Below, piece after piece: positions 33,348-41,639 of a DNA stretch of 64,000 nt; the first letter of the stretch is position 1, and the number at the start of each line of letters is the position of its first letter. The notes under the pieces are model-generated. The model made no database searches. It saw nothing but the letters and a program-made list of their open reading frames with translations, and was not told where the DNA came from. Origin of the DNA: Anaeromyxobacter soli (GTDB lineage: Bacteria; Myxococcota; Myxococcia; Myxococcales; Anaeromyxobacteraceae); contig NZ_JAKZLF010000031.1 of assembly GCF_022808855.1 (NCBI RefSeq), forward strand, positions 1 to 64,000. Reading direction: 5' to 3'. A program made the translations under genes and the position numbers.

Positions 33348-34901
33348 GTGGCGCGCCTCGATCCGCGAGCGGCACGTTCGCTCCGGGCGCTCGCCCGCGC
33401 GGCGGTGGCCTCGCGGGCGGTGCGGGTCCGCTTCGTGGACACCGAGCAATCGGTGTCCGAGCGGACGCTGGACGTCGTCGCCCTGGCGTTCGAGCCGCCG
33501 AGGTGGATCGTCGCGACCTGGTCTCGGGACCGCCAGTCACTGCGCCTCCTCGATCTCGCGCGAATCAGGCGCGTACAGGTCACGCCTCGACGCGCGGGGC
33601 CCCCGCCCTCCGGCTTCGATGCGCTCGACTTCTCGACGCGACACCTGCTCGGCCCGGATCTCGGCCCTCCGCACGAGCTCGTGCTCCGCGTCGATGGACG
33701 CCTCGCCCGCGTCGTGCCGGCGCTGTTGCCGACTGCCCGGGTCGAGCGCGACTCGCGCCGCGGCTGGCGGTACCGCGTGCGGACCTCGCGGCCGGCCGTC
33801 GTGGCGGCCATCGCCGACTCGCTCGGAGCGTGCGGTGAGATACACTCGGCCTCGCCCATGCCGACCGCCCGTCGCAGAGCGAAGTCGAGCAGCACCGAGG
33901 CACGCCTCATCGGCCTCGCGTCCTGGATCCTCTCGCAGTCGGGACCTGTCACCCGCGCCCAGATCTTCGAGGCGTTCCCGGACGACTACGGCGATCCAAA
34001 ATCCGCCGGCGCCGAGAAGAAGTTTTCCCGCGACAAGGATGCGCTCCGCGACCTCGGGTTCAATCTCGAGATCCAGGACGTGAGCGACGTCAAATACAAG
34101 ACCCAGCTCGGCTACTCCATCGACGCGCACGCCTCCGCGCTGCCTCCCATCGAGCTCACGCAGGAGGAAGCAGCGGCGGTCTGGACGGCGGCCGTCGGCG
34201 CGCTCCGCTTCTCGAACCACCCCCTCCGCGACGAGCTGGAGAGCGCGGTCCGCAAGCTCGTGGTGGGCGCTCGAGGCCTGCCGCCGCGCGCGTCCGCGGC
34301 CCAGGACCTCGTCGTCCAGGGCGAGACGGTGAAGCAGCAGACCCTCGACAGGCTCGTGGACGCCTGGGAGCGGCGGAAGCGGATCGCCCTCTCCTACTGG
34401 CGGCCGTTTACGGGCGAGGTGGTCGAGCGCGAGGTGGACGTCTACGGCTGGGCGCGCCGCCGCGGCGAGTGGATCTTCGTCGGCTGGTGCCACCTGCGGA
34501 AGGGCGTCCGGATCTTCTACCTCTCGCGCGTGCGCGCACTGAAGCTGAACACCCGGGACGTGAAGAACGGCGATTACGCCATCCCGCCCGACTTCGACAT
34601 CCGCCGCTGGTCGCGCCAGGAGATCTGGGACTACGACGTGCACCCGCCAGTAGGGGCGACGGTCCGTCTCCGCGGCTCGCTCGCGCGCATCGCGCGCCAG
34701 CTCCTCCCCTCCGCGAGGGTCTCCACCGCCGAGGACGGCGCGCGGGTGGCCCGGCTCGACGTCCGGAACCTCCGCGGCCTCGTCCGGCAGGCCCTGGCGT
34801 GGGGGCCCGAGGCCGAGCTCGTCGCCCCGGACGAAGGAAGAGCCATGGCCCGGGAGATCCTCTCCGCAGTGCACGCGAGCGTCGCGCGGAGGGCGCCGTG
34901 A
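33348..34901 (+). CDS. WYL-domain transcriptional regulator with an extra N-terminal WYL-like domain
   Basis: The 517-residue frame has two parts. From the internal ATG at 33858 it is a standard WYL regulator: a winged helix (STEARLIGLASWILSQSGPV, then EKKFSRDKDALRDLGFNLE), a WYL domain with RREGEWIFVGWCHLR-like core and FYLSRVRAL, and a WCX-type C-terminus. The first 170 residues look like a second WYL domain (PPRWIVATWSRD and LRLLDLARIRRV) with no stop before the regulator, so it is either a true fusion or an in-frame pair. WYL proteins sense ligands, often single-stranded nucleic acid, and control DNA-damage or defence genes. It overlaps the next WYL gene by 4 bp. The start codon at 33348 is GTG. 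Confidence 0.8.
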   Translation: MARLDPRAARSLRALARAAVASRAVRVRFVDTEQSVSERTLDVVALAFEPPRWIVATWSRDRQSLRLLDLARIRRVQVTPRRAGPPPSGFDALDFSTRHLLGPDLGPPHELVLRVDGRLARVVPALLPTARVERDSRRGWRYRVRTSRPAVVAAIADSLGACGEIHSASPMPTARRRAKSSSTEARLIGLASWILSQSGPVTRAQIFEAFPDDYGDPKSAGAEKKFSRDKDALRDLGFNLEIQDVSDVKYKTQLGYSIDAHASALPPIELTQEEAAAVWTAAVGALRFSNHPLRDELESAVRKLVVGARGLPPRASAAQDLVVQGETVKQQTLDRLVDAWERRKRIALSYWRPFTGEVVEREVDVYGWARRRGEWIFVGWCHLRKGVRIFYLSRVRALKLNTRDVKNGDYAIPPDFDIRRWSRQEIWDYDVHPPVGATVRLRGSLARIARQLLPSARVSTAEDGARVARLDVRNLRGLVRQALAWGPEAELVAPDEGRAMAREILSAVHASVARRAP

Positions 34902-35869
34902 CCCGCCCCTACGACCTGCGGCGCATCCGGCGCCTCCTCCTCCTGCTCCCTGCGGCGGCAAAGGCTGCGCGGAGCGGCAAGGGGCTTCCCCTCTCGCGGG
35001 CGGTGGAGCTCACCGGCGCGCGCAGCGAGAAGGAGGTCGTGGCCGACGTAGAGGCGCTCTCCGAGCTCTGGGCCGCTCCCGATGAGGCCGAGGACGTCAT
35101 CGACGTGTACGTGGAGGACGGCGCGGTTCACGTCACCTATGCGAGCGGCTTCGGCAGGCCCACCGCCTTCTCGCTAGCCGAGGGTGCTGTCCTGCTCGCC
35201 GCGCTGGCGCCGTTCGAGAAGGACGGCGGGCGTTCGGTGAAGGAGGTCGCGCGCAAGCTCCGCAAGGCGACCCCAGAGGTCTTGCGCGCCGAGGCGGACC
35301 GGCTCGTCGCCGGCCTCGACCTTCAGCTCGACACGCCCGGCCCGTGGGCCGGCGCGCTGCGCGAGGCCATCGACAAGCGCGTGGAGACGACGATCGAGTA
35401 CCGCTCCGTCGGAGACGGCGTGGCGGCGAAGCGCGTGGTCGAGCCCCGGCTCGTATTCCACCGCGAGGGCCACTGGTACCTCGCCGCCTGGCACGTCGCC
35501 AAGGGCGAGGAGCACCTCTTCCGGCTCGACCGGATCGTCTCGGTGGAGCTCGGCACCCGCGTCTTCGGCGAGCACCAGGGTCCGCCGCTGGCGCGCTACG
35601 GGAAGAGCCTCTACTTCCAGTCGGGCGCCGAGCGCGAGGTGACCGTCCGCTATCGCGACACCGCCGCGCAGCTCGCGCGCGAGCGTTACGGCACGCGAGC
35701 GAGGGCGAGCGACGACGGCAGCGTCAGCGTGACGACGAAGGTGACGCCGGGGAACTTCCTGCTCGGGGTGGTGCTCGGGTACGGCGGCGAGGCCACCATC
35801 GAGGCGCCCGACGACGTCGTCGCCCAGCTGCGCGAGCGGGTGGAGGCGTTGCAGCGGCTGTACGCCTGA
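34898..35869 (+). CDS. WYL-domain transcriptional regulator
   Basis: A 323-residue regulator with a divergent N-terminal winged helix (RRIRRLLLLLPAAAKAARSG, then LSRAVELTG), a WYL domain with the canonical GHWYLAAWHV and LFRLDRIVSVEL, and a WCX-like C-terminus (VTTKVTPGNFLLGVVLGYGG). The GTG start overlaps the TGA of the preceding WYL gene and has GGAGG upstream. Tandem overlapping WYL genes recall PafB-PafC of actinobacteria, which form a heterodimer that activates DNA-repair genes; nearby AddAB-like genes fit that idea but do not prove it. Confidence 0.85.
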   Translation: MTRPYDLRRIRRLLLLLPAAAKAARSGKGLPLSRAVELTGARSEKEVVADVEALSELWAAPDEAEDVIDVYVEDGAVHVTYASGFGRPTAFSLAEGAVLLAALAPFEKDGGRSVKEVARKLRKATPEVLRAEADRLVAGLDLQLDTPGPWAGALREAIDKRVETTIEYRSVGDGVAAKRVVEPRLVFHREGHWYLAAWHVAKGEEHLFRLDRIVSVELGTRVFGEHQGPPLARYGKSLYFQSGAEREVTVRYRDTAAQLARERYGTRARASDDGSVSVTTKVTPGNFLLGVVLGYGGEATIEAPDDVVAQLRERVEALQRLYA

Positions 35870-35896
35870 TGTTCCGGCGTAATCGAGCTCGAGCGG

Positions 35897-36955
35897 CTAA
35901 TTGGGCGGGTAGCGGTCGAGGTCGTCGACGCAGTCGCCCTGCGCTTCGGGGCCGAAGTGTCTCCACAGATCGTCGGCGACGGTCGTGATCACGTCGCGGA
36001 GCTCGAGCTCCTCGAGCCATTGCCCCGGGATCCCGCGCTCGCCGACGAGGAGCCCGAGCAGGTTGCCAGCGATCGACCCGGTGCTGTCGCTGTCGCCTCC
36101 GTGATTCACCGCGAGCAGCACCCCGTGCGCGAAGTCCTTCGCGACGAGCGCGCAGTAGAGCCCGATCGCGAGCGCCTCCTCGGCGACCCACCCCGCGCCG
36201 AGTGACTCGACCGCCTCCGGCGATGGGTCCTCCTCCGCGGCGAGCTCGAGCGCGCCCTCGACCGCCGCGGTGGTCTCCTCGTGCCCGCGCTCCTTCTCCA
36301 GGCGACCCAGCGCGCCACGGCACGCGTCGCGCAGCTCCGCGCCGTCGCTCACCTCGCTCACGACGAGCGCGAGACACCCAGCCGCGAGGTGGCCCGAGGG
36401 ATGTCCGTGCGTCAGGGCCGCGACCTCGGAACCAATACGAAATGGATCATGCGCCCGAGCGAGGCCTACGGGCGCGACCCTCATCACCCCGCCGCAGCCC
36501 TTGCTGTCGTTGATTGGATGCTCGGGCGTACCGCTGCCGCCGCTCCGGAGCGCCGCCAGGCAGGTGTTCCCGGGAGCGCGGAGGGAGTGCAGCTCGGGGA
36601 CGCCCACGAGCCATCCGGGGTCGCCGAAGGTGCGTGCCCGCTCGCCCTGCGTCGTGAGCCAGCGCAGGTACGCGCCGCGTGCGACGTCGGAGATGGACAC
36701 GATGCCTCGCCCTTCGAAGCGATGCAGGGCGCGGATGAGCGCCTCCGCTGTGAAGAGGGTCATCTGCGTGTCGTCCGTGATCGCTCCGCGCCGGCCGTAC
36801 GCCTGCTCGAGCCCCGTGACGCCTGCGCTACCGAAGCGGTTTCGGATCTCCTCGAGCTTCATGAACTCGATCGGCGCGCCCAGCGCGTCGCCGACGGCGC
36901 CGCCGAGCAGGCATCCGCGGAAGGCATCACGCGTCCTCGTCCCTCTCCCCGTCAT
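35897..36955 (-). CDS. ADP-ribosylglycohydrolase family protein
   Basis: The 352-residue protein has the DraG/ARH metal-binding motifs: GDALGAP (22-28), ITDDTQM (59-65) and the C-terminal [18 protein letters not shown]. It should remove ADP-ribose from proteins or nucleic acids, or hydrolyse a related substrate, using two magnesium ions. Length is typical. The ATG at 36955 has GGGAGG 8 nt upstream; an in-frame GTG at 36964 is too close to that site. It converges with the WYL gene (27 nt apart). Such enzymes reverse ADP-ribosylating toxins or regulators, so a defence or stress role is possible. Confidence 0.9.
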   Translation of the reverse strand: MTGRGTRTRDAFRGCLLGGAVGDALGAPIEFMKLEEIRNRFGSAGVTGLEQAYGRRGAITDDTQMTLFTAEALIRALHRFEGRGIVSISDVARGAYLRWLTTQGERARTFGDPGWLVGVPELHSLRAPGNTCLAALRSGGSGTPEHPINDSKGCGGVMRVAPVGLARAHDPFRIGSEVAALTHGHPSGHLAAGCLALVVSEVSDGAELRDACRGALGRLEKERGHEETTAAVEGALELAAEEDPSPEAVESLGAGWVAEEALAIGLYCALVAKDFAHGVLLAVNHGGDSDSTGSIAGNLLGLLVGERGIPGQWLEELELRDVITTVADDLWRHFGPEAQGDCVDDLDRYPPN

Positions 36956-37006
36956 GCACGACACCTCCCGCCGTCCTGCGAGCGCGCCGATTCCTTCGTG
37001 GGGGCG

Positions 37007-37321
37007 TCATCGCGCGACGCCCGCACCGGCCAGGACGCGCACCGGCACCTCGTCCACGGCCGTCGGCAGGCACATACGTGCCTGGGGCGAGTCCCACAGC
37101 AGCGTGACCCGCAGCTCGAAGCCGACGTCCTCCGCCGTCGTGAGGCGCACGCTCAGCAGCCAGGGCGGATCGTGCAGGAGCCGCTCCAGGCCGCTCGCGG
37201 CGCCGAGCGCCTTTCGCCACTCCGCGAGATCGACCACGCCGCCGCGGGTGCGCAGCGCGTCCAGGCGCTCCTGCCGCCGCTTCTTCGCGGCGAGGTACGA
37301 CTCCCGGCTCGGTCCGCCCAT
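37007..37321 (-). CDS. small unknown protein, 104 aa
   Basis: A mixed polypeptide with an N-terminal basic helix (SYLAAKKRRQERLDAL), then LAEWRKALG and a beta-rich C-terminus (WLLSVRLTT, FELRVTLLW). No family was recognised. The ATG at 37321 has no clear ribosome site, and the frame stays open upstream, so the start is uncertain. Confidence 0.45.
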   Translation of the reverse strand: MGGPSRESYLAAKKRRQERLDALRTRGGVVDLAEWRKALGAASGLERLLHDPPWLLSVRLTTAEDVGFELRVTLLWDSPQARMCLPTAVDEVPVRVLAGAGVAR

Positions 37322-37485
37322 GCGGTCCGGTTCTACGCCGGGCACGGACACGCGGCTCGCGTATCGACAGTTCGCGGCGTTGCCGCTGATGGCGATGTTC
37401 ACGAACGGTCGTTTGGCAGAGAAGGCGCGGGCGATCCGGGCCGCTCGTGGAGCGACCCGGACCGCCTCGCGGAGCAGTGCGCCGC

Positions 37486-38691
37486 TTACGGACCGATCGC
37501 GCTGACGATCGCCTGCAGCTGCTCGTCCGTCAGGCCGAACGTCATGTTCCTGTCCTTGATCGTCTGGACGGTGATGCCCTTGCCCTTCAGGTTGCTCGTC
37601 TCGAGCGGCCCGTGGCAGCTCGCGCAGGACTGGCCGTACAGCGCGGCGCCGTCGATCGGGGGCGTGTACGTGCAGGCCTGCTGGACGATGGGCGTGCCGC
37701 CGGTGCAGCCGTCCGGCGACGAGGTGAGCACGGTGCGCGTCTGCGTGCCGTCCGCCTGGCAGGCATTCCAGTCCGAGTAGGTGAAGGAGGCGCACTCGAC
37801 GGCGGGCGGCGTGTACGTGCAGGCCTGCGAGAGCTCCGGGCTACCGCCGGTGCAGCCCTCGGGGGAGGACGTCAGCACCGTGCGCGTCTGCGTTCCGTCG
37901 GACTGGCAGGCGTTCCAGTCCGAGTAAGTGAAGCTCGTGCAGGTCGCCGGGGGGCTGTAGGTGCACGGCTGCGAGAGCACCGGGCTACCGCCGGTGCAGC
38001 CCTCGGGGGAGGACGTCAGCACGGTGCGCGTCTGCGTCCCGTCGGGCTGGCACGCGCCCCAGTCCGAGTAGGTGAAGCTCGAGCAGGTCACCGGGGGCTG
38101 GCCGTACGTGCACGACTGCGTGAGGACGGGCGTATCCGTGCAGCCATCGGGGCTGGAAGAGATCACCGTCCGCGTCTGCGTCCCGTCCGGCTGGCAGGCG
38201 CTCCAGTCCGAGTAGGTATACGTGCACGCCGTCGGAGGCGTCACCGCCGCCGGAAGGTTTTCCGCGTGGAACACGCCGGAGGCGAGGTCCGTGAGAGGTG
38301 CCGAGAAGATCAGCCCGCCCGTCTCGCGGTTGGTGACAGTCACGTTCCCCTCGCGGTCGCGGGTGACCTTGATGACGCTCAGCAGCGGCACGAGTCCGGT
38401 GCTCCCGTGGTCACCCTCGAGCGCCACGGGCCTCGGGACCCGGTAGTTCTCGAAGAGCGGGGCGAGCGCCGGGACCGTGCGCAGCTCGTTCAGGACGTCC
38501 ATGAACGTCTTCACCGCTCGCTCGGGCGCGACCCCGGGTGACAGCTCCTTCGCGGCCGAGCGGACGGCCGCGGTCACCTGCGCGTCTGCGGCGGGCGTGG
38601 AGCTCCCGCCACCGCCATCGCATCCACTGGTCGTCAATCCGGCGACGAGCGCGCCGACGGCGAGCGAGTTGAGAATCCGGTTCATCTGCAT
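37486..38691 (-). CDS. lipoprotein with four TSP1-like repeats and a C-terminal cytochrome c domain
   Basis: The 401-residue protein begins with a lipoprotein signal (SLAVGALVAGLTTSGC, Cys as lipid site), so it is exported and membrane-anchored. Four repeats of about 53 residues follow, each with YSDW, a CQxDGTQTRTV box and a CTGGxPxxxQxCTY end, similar to thrombospondin type 1 modules and probably disulphide-bonded. The last 52 residues are a mini cytochrome c with CASCH (356-360) for covalent haem and a distal Met in RNMTFGLTDEQL. It may bind surface ligands while passing electrons. The ATG at 38691 has GGAG 5 nt upstream. Confidence 0.85.
   Translation of the reverse strand: MQMNRILNSLAVGALVAGLTTSGCDGGGGSSTPAADAQVTAAVRSAAKELSPGVAPERAVKTFMDVLNELRTVPALAPLFENYRVPRPVALEGDHGSTGLVPLLSVIKVTRDREGNVTVTNRETGGLIFSAPLTDLASGVFHAENLPAAVTPPTACTYTYSDWSACQPDGTQTRTVISSSPDGCTDTPVLTQSCTYGQPPVTCSSFTYSDWGACQPDGTQTRTVLTSSPEGCTGGSPVLSQPCTYSPPATCTSFTYSDWNACQSDGTQTRTVLTSSPEGCTGGSPELSQACTYTPPAVECASFTYSDWNACQADGTQTRTVLTSSPDGCTGGTPIVQQACTYTPPIDGAALYGQSCASCHGPLETSNLKGKGITVQTIKDRNMTFGLTDEQLQAIVSAIGP
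37660..38230 (-). repeat. four direct DNA repeats of about 160 bp (TSP1-like units)
   Basis: The units share long identical blocks (for example the stretches around 37860 and 37995), which suggests recent duplication or gene conversion. Unequal crossing-over could change repeat number in frame. Confidence 0.75.
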
Positions 38692-39394
38692 TGCGTCTCC
38701 GATTCCGGCGGCGCCGACCTCCGCTGCGGAGGCCGTGCCGCGCCGTAAAGGGGGCGCCGCGCGCGCCGCGTCCGGATGAGAGCGCGGCGGGCGCGGCGTG
38801 GGGACGTGTGCCGCGACCTCGCCTCCTGACCACATCGCGCCAGGGCGGATCCCCGGAGGCGTGCGATCGGACGGGTCACGTCAGCACCAGGCGTGCCCGC
38901 GGCGAGTGGACCGATTATCGGGCGCTTGCGCGTCCGGTGCGCCCGCGCGGGCTGCCTGATTTTCGATGTGCGATACCGCTAATCCGAGGCCCGCGTGACC
39001 CACCCGTGGTGCAGGCCCGCGCGTTGCTGACGAGGTCAGCCCAGACGCGCTGACCGACTGGGCGGGCGTGGTGCGCGCAGTGCGCGCGCGTGCCTTCACT
39101 CTCATCGATTGCCCTTCGCGTTTCGCGACGGCGACAGCATGGCTCGCACGTTTCCTCACGCGTGAAGCAACCGGCTGCACCGCTGCACCGCTCGACCTTC
39201 GAGCGCGCTTTCCTGCAAGGCTGCGCCGTACCGCGTCTCCACGACACGGTGAGCGAACCCGGAACGTGTCCGTCGCTGGCGCATCGTGCGCCGCACGGTG
39301 AACGTCGCCTGTCAGGCTCGCTCGCCGGAACGCGGGCGCAGCTTGTGCGCTCGCACGCCAAGCAGCTCGATCATCTCGTCCCTGGGGGAACTCG
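38692..39394. other. divergent spacer, 703 bp
   Basis: Lies between two divergent lipoprotein genes. No gene, repeat or clear promoter box was recognised; short frames here have no coding character. Confidence 0.5.
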
Positions 39395-41515
39395 ATGAAG
39401 CTCGTTCGCATCTCGTCCACGCTCGCTGTCTGCGCCGCGCTGTGGGCGTGCAGCTCGAAGAAGGCCGCCCCGGAAGCGCCGGCCGCCGTGAAGCTGGTCT
39501 CGGCGCTGCCCGCCTCCGTCTCGAACGGCGCGCCGCTCGAGCCCGCTCCCGCCGTCCGCCTCGTGGCCGCCACCGGGTCTGCGGTGCGGCGCCGCGGGGT
39601 TACCGTCTCCATTGCGATCGTGGGTGGCGAAGCAACGCTGCGTGGAACCGCCAGCGCCACGACCGACGTCGAGGGCGTGGCGCGGTTTCCGGGGCTCTCG
39701 CTCGTGGGCCGTGCGGGGCCTCTCGCCCTGGAGTTCTCCTCCCCAGGGCTCGGAGCTGCCGAGAGTGGCCTGCAGCTCACGCCGGGCGTCGCGGTCGCGG
39801 TGCAGGCGGTATCGGTATCGGGCACACAGCAGACCGCGCCGGAGCTGACGGAGGTCGCCGTGGCGCCGTCAATCGAGGTGCGCGACAGCGGCGGGAACCC
39901 CGTCCCCGGCGCGGCCGTCACGTTCTCGGTCATCGCCGGCGGCGGCAGCGTATCGAGTGCGGCCACAGCAACGGGGGACGATGGTGTCGCGCGCGTCCAG
40001 CGCTGGGTCCTGGGGAACGCAGGCCCGCAGCGCCTCGAGGCGCGCGTGGACGGGGTGTCCGCCGCGGTCGTGTTCGACGCGACCGCCAGCCCTGCCCCCG
40101 TCGCCGTGACGGTGACCACCTCGCTCTCGGCGGCGCAGGTCCGGGTGGTGCTCAGCCCCGCGCCGGTCGTCGCGCTCGTGAACGCGTCCGGCGCCTCCAC
40201 ACCGGCCGCAGGACTGCCCATCACGGTCTCGCTCGTCGGCGGCGGATCGCTCGAGGGCACGACCACGCAGCTCACGGATGCGGCGGGACGCGTCGAGTTC
40301 CCGGACCTGATGCTCACGGGTCGCGCGACCGGAGCTCGCCAGCTGGCGTTCTCCTCTCCGGGCCTCACCGCCGCGACGCTCGCGGTCACCGTGGCTCCGG
40401 GTCCGGCGGCCAGCGTCGCTGCCGCGTCGGCCGTGGATCAGTCGGCTGGCGCTAGCCAGGGAGTGGAGGCCCCTCCTGCTGTCCTCGTGATGGACCTCGA
40501 CGGCAACACCGTTCCCGGCGCTCCAGTGCAGTTCGGGGTGGTGTCGGGCGGCGGGAGGGTCCTCGGCGCAGCGCAGGTGAGCGATGCGGATGGGGTCGCG
40601 CGCGCCGCCGGCTGGGTCCTGGGAACGTCGGGCGCCCAGGAAGTCGCCGGGAAGCTTCGCGACATGACGGGAAGCGACGGCGCAACGTTCCGCGCCACCC
40701 TCCGCGATCCCGGTGAGAGATTCGACGTCCGCATGCGCCTCCTGTCGCCGGTGAACGACGCGCTGTTCGCGCTGCTCGACCGCGCACGAGTCCGCGTGGA
40801 GCAGGTCGTCCGGGGGGAGCTCAGCAACATCTGGTTGAGCACGGCCCCGCTCTACTACTGCGGGAACGTCGGTATGGCCGAGACCATCGACGACCTCCTC
40901 GTGCTCGTGGAGATCGCCCCCGTCGATGGATGGGGAGGAATCCTGGCCCAGGCCGGCCCCTGCTTCATCCGGACGTCGAATCGTCTGCCCGTGATGGGAA
41001 TTCTGCGGCTCGACTCTGACGACCTGCAGACGATGGCGGACGACGAGATCCGGACGGTGATGACGCACGAGCTACTCCACGTGCTCGGGTTCGGCACCAT
41101 GTGGCAGGATCCCTACGTGCGCCTGCTCACCAGCGCCGGGACGAGCGATCCCTTCTTCGTCGGTGCCGGCGCGCAGAGCGGCTTCGTCGACGAGGGCGGC
41201 TGGAACTATTCCGGCTTACCGGTCCCGGTGGAGAGCCTCGGGGGTGCGGGCACGGCCGACTCGCACTGGCGCATGAGCGTGTTCGGGGAAGAGCTCATGA
41301 TCGGCTGGCTCGTGAGCGGAGCCCAGGCCTTGAGCCGGACCACGGTGATGTCGCTCGGCGATCTGGGCTACCAGGTGGACGCGGCGAGGGCGGACCCGTT
41401 CCGCATCGTGCCCGCCGCGCGCCGAGCCACGCCGGACCGAGGCCGGGGCATCGGCGCGGACGTGGTGCCGATCGAGCCGGTGGAGGTCGACGACGGGCCC
41501 ACCAGACGCCGGTGA
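39395..41515 (+). CDS. lipoprotein with Ig-like repeats and HExxH protease domain
   Basis: The 706-residue protein starts with a lipoprotein signal ending LAVCAALWAC. Three or four beta-sandwich modules follow, with repeated motifs such as DSGGNPVPGAAVTFSVIAGG and DLDGNTVPGAPVQFGVVSGG that match bacterial Ig-like (Big-1) domains. The C-terminal third has MTHELLHVLGFG (His558, Glu559, His562, then Gly-Phe), the metzincin-style HExxHxxGF of leishmanolysin-like (M8) peptidases, with a third ligand possibly in SHWRMSVFGEELM. It is probably a secreted surface protease. The ATG follows GGGGGA. Confidence 0.8.
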   Translation: MKLVRISSTLAVCAALWACSSKKAAPEAPAAVKLVSALPASVSNGAPLEPAPAVRLVAATGSAVRRRGVTVSIAIVGGEATLRGTASATTDVEGVARFPGLSLVGRAGPLALEFSSPGLGAAESGLQLTPGVAVAVQAVSVSGTQQTAPELTEVAVAPSIEVRDSGGNPVPGAAVTFSVIAGGGSVSSAATATGDDGVARVQRWVLGNAGPQRLEARVDGVSAAVVFDATASPAPVAVTVTTSLSAAQVRVVLSPAPVVALVNASGASTPAAGLPITVSLVGGGSLEGTTTQLTDAAGRVEFPDLMLTGRATGARQLAFSSPGLTAATLAVTVAPGPAASVAAASAVDQSAGASQGVEAPPAVLVMDLDGNTVPGAPVQFGVVSGGGRVLGAAQVSDADGVARAAGWVLGTSGAQEVAGKLRDMTGSDGATFRATLRDPGERFDVRMRLLSPVNDALFALLDRARVRVEQVVRGELSNIWLSTAPLYYCGNVGMAETIDDLLVLVEIAPVDGWGGILAQAGPCFIRTSNRLPVMGILRLDSDDLQTMADDEIRTVMTHELLHVLGFGTMWQDPYVRLLTSAGTSDPFFVGAGAQSGFVDEGGWNYSGLPVPVESLGGAGTADSHWRMSVFGEELMIGWLVSGAQALSRTTVMSLGDLGYQVDAARADPFRIVPAARRATPDRGRGIGADVVPIEPVEVDDGPTRRR

Positions 41516-41547
41516 GCGCGATCATCTGGGGCCACTGATGAACCATT

Positions 41548-41587
41548 CGCCCGCTGCTCCGGGAAACGCGCCTCGGGGCAGCGGGCG
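41548..41587. terminator. bidirectional hairpin between convergent genes
   Basis: CGCCCGCTGC (41548-41557) pairs exactly with GCAGCGGGCG (41578-41587). It lies between the protease-like gene (stop 41515) and the convergent NERD-helicase gene (stop 41640). There is no T-run on either side. Confidence 0.5.
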
Positions 41588-41639
41588 AGCGACAGAGAAG
41601 CTCAGGACGAAGCGCGACGTGGAGATCGCTCGGGGGCGT

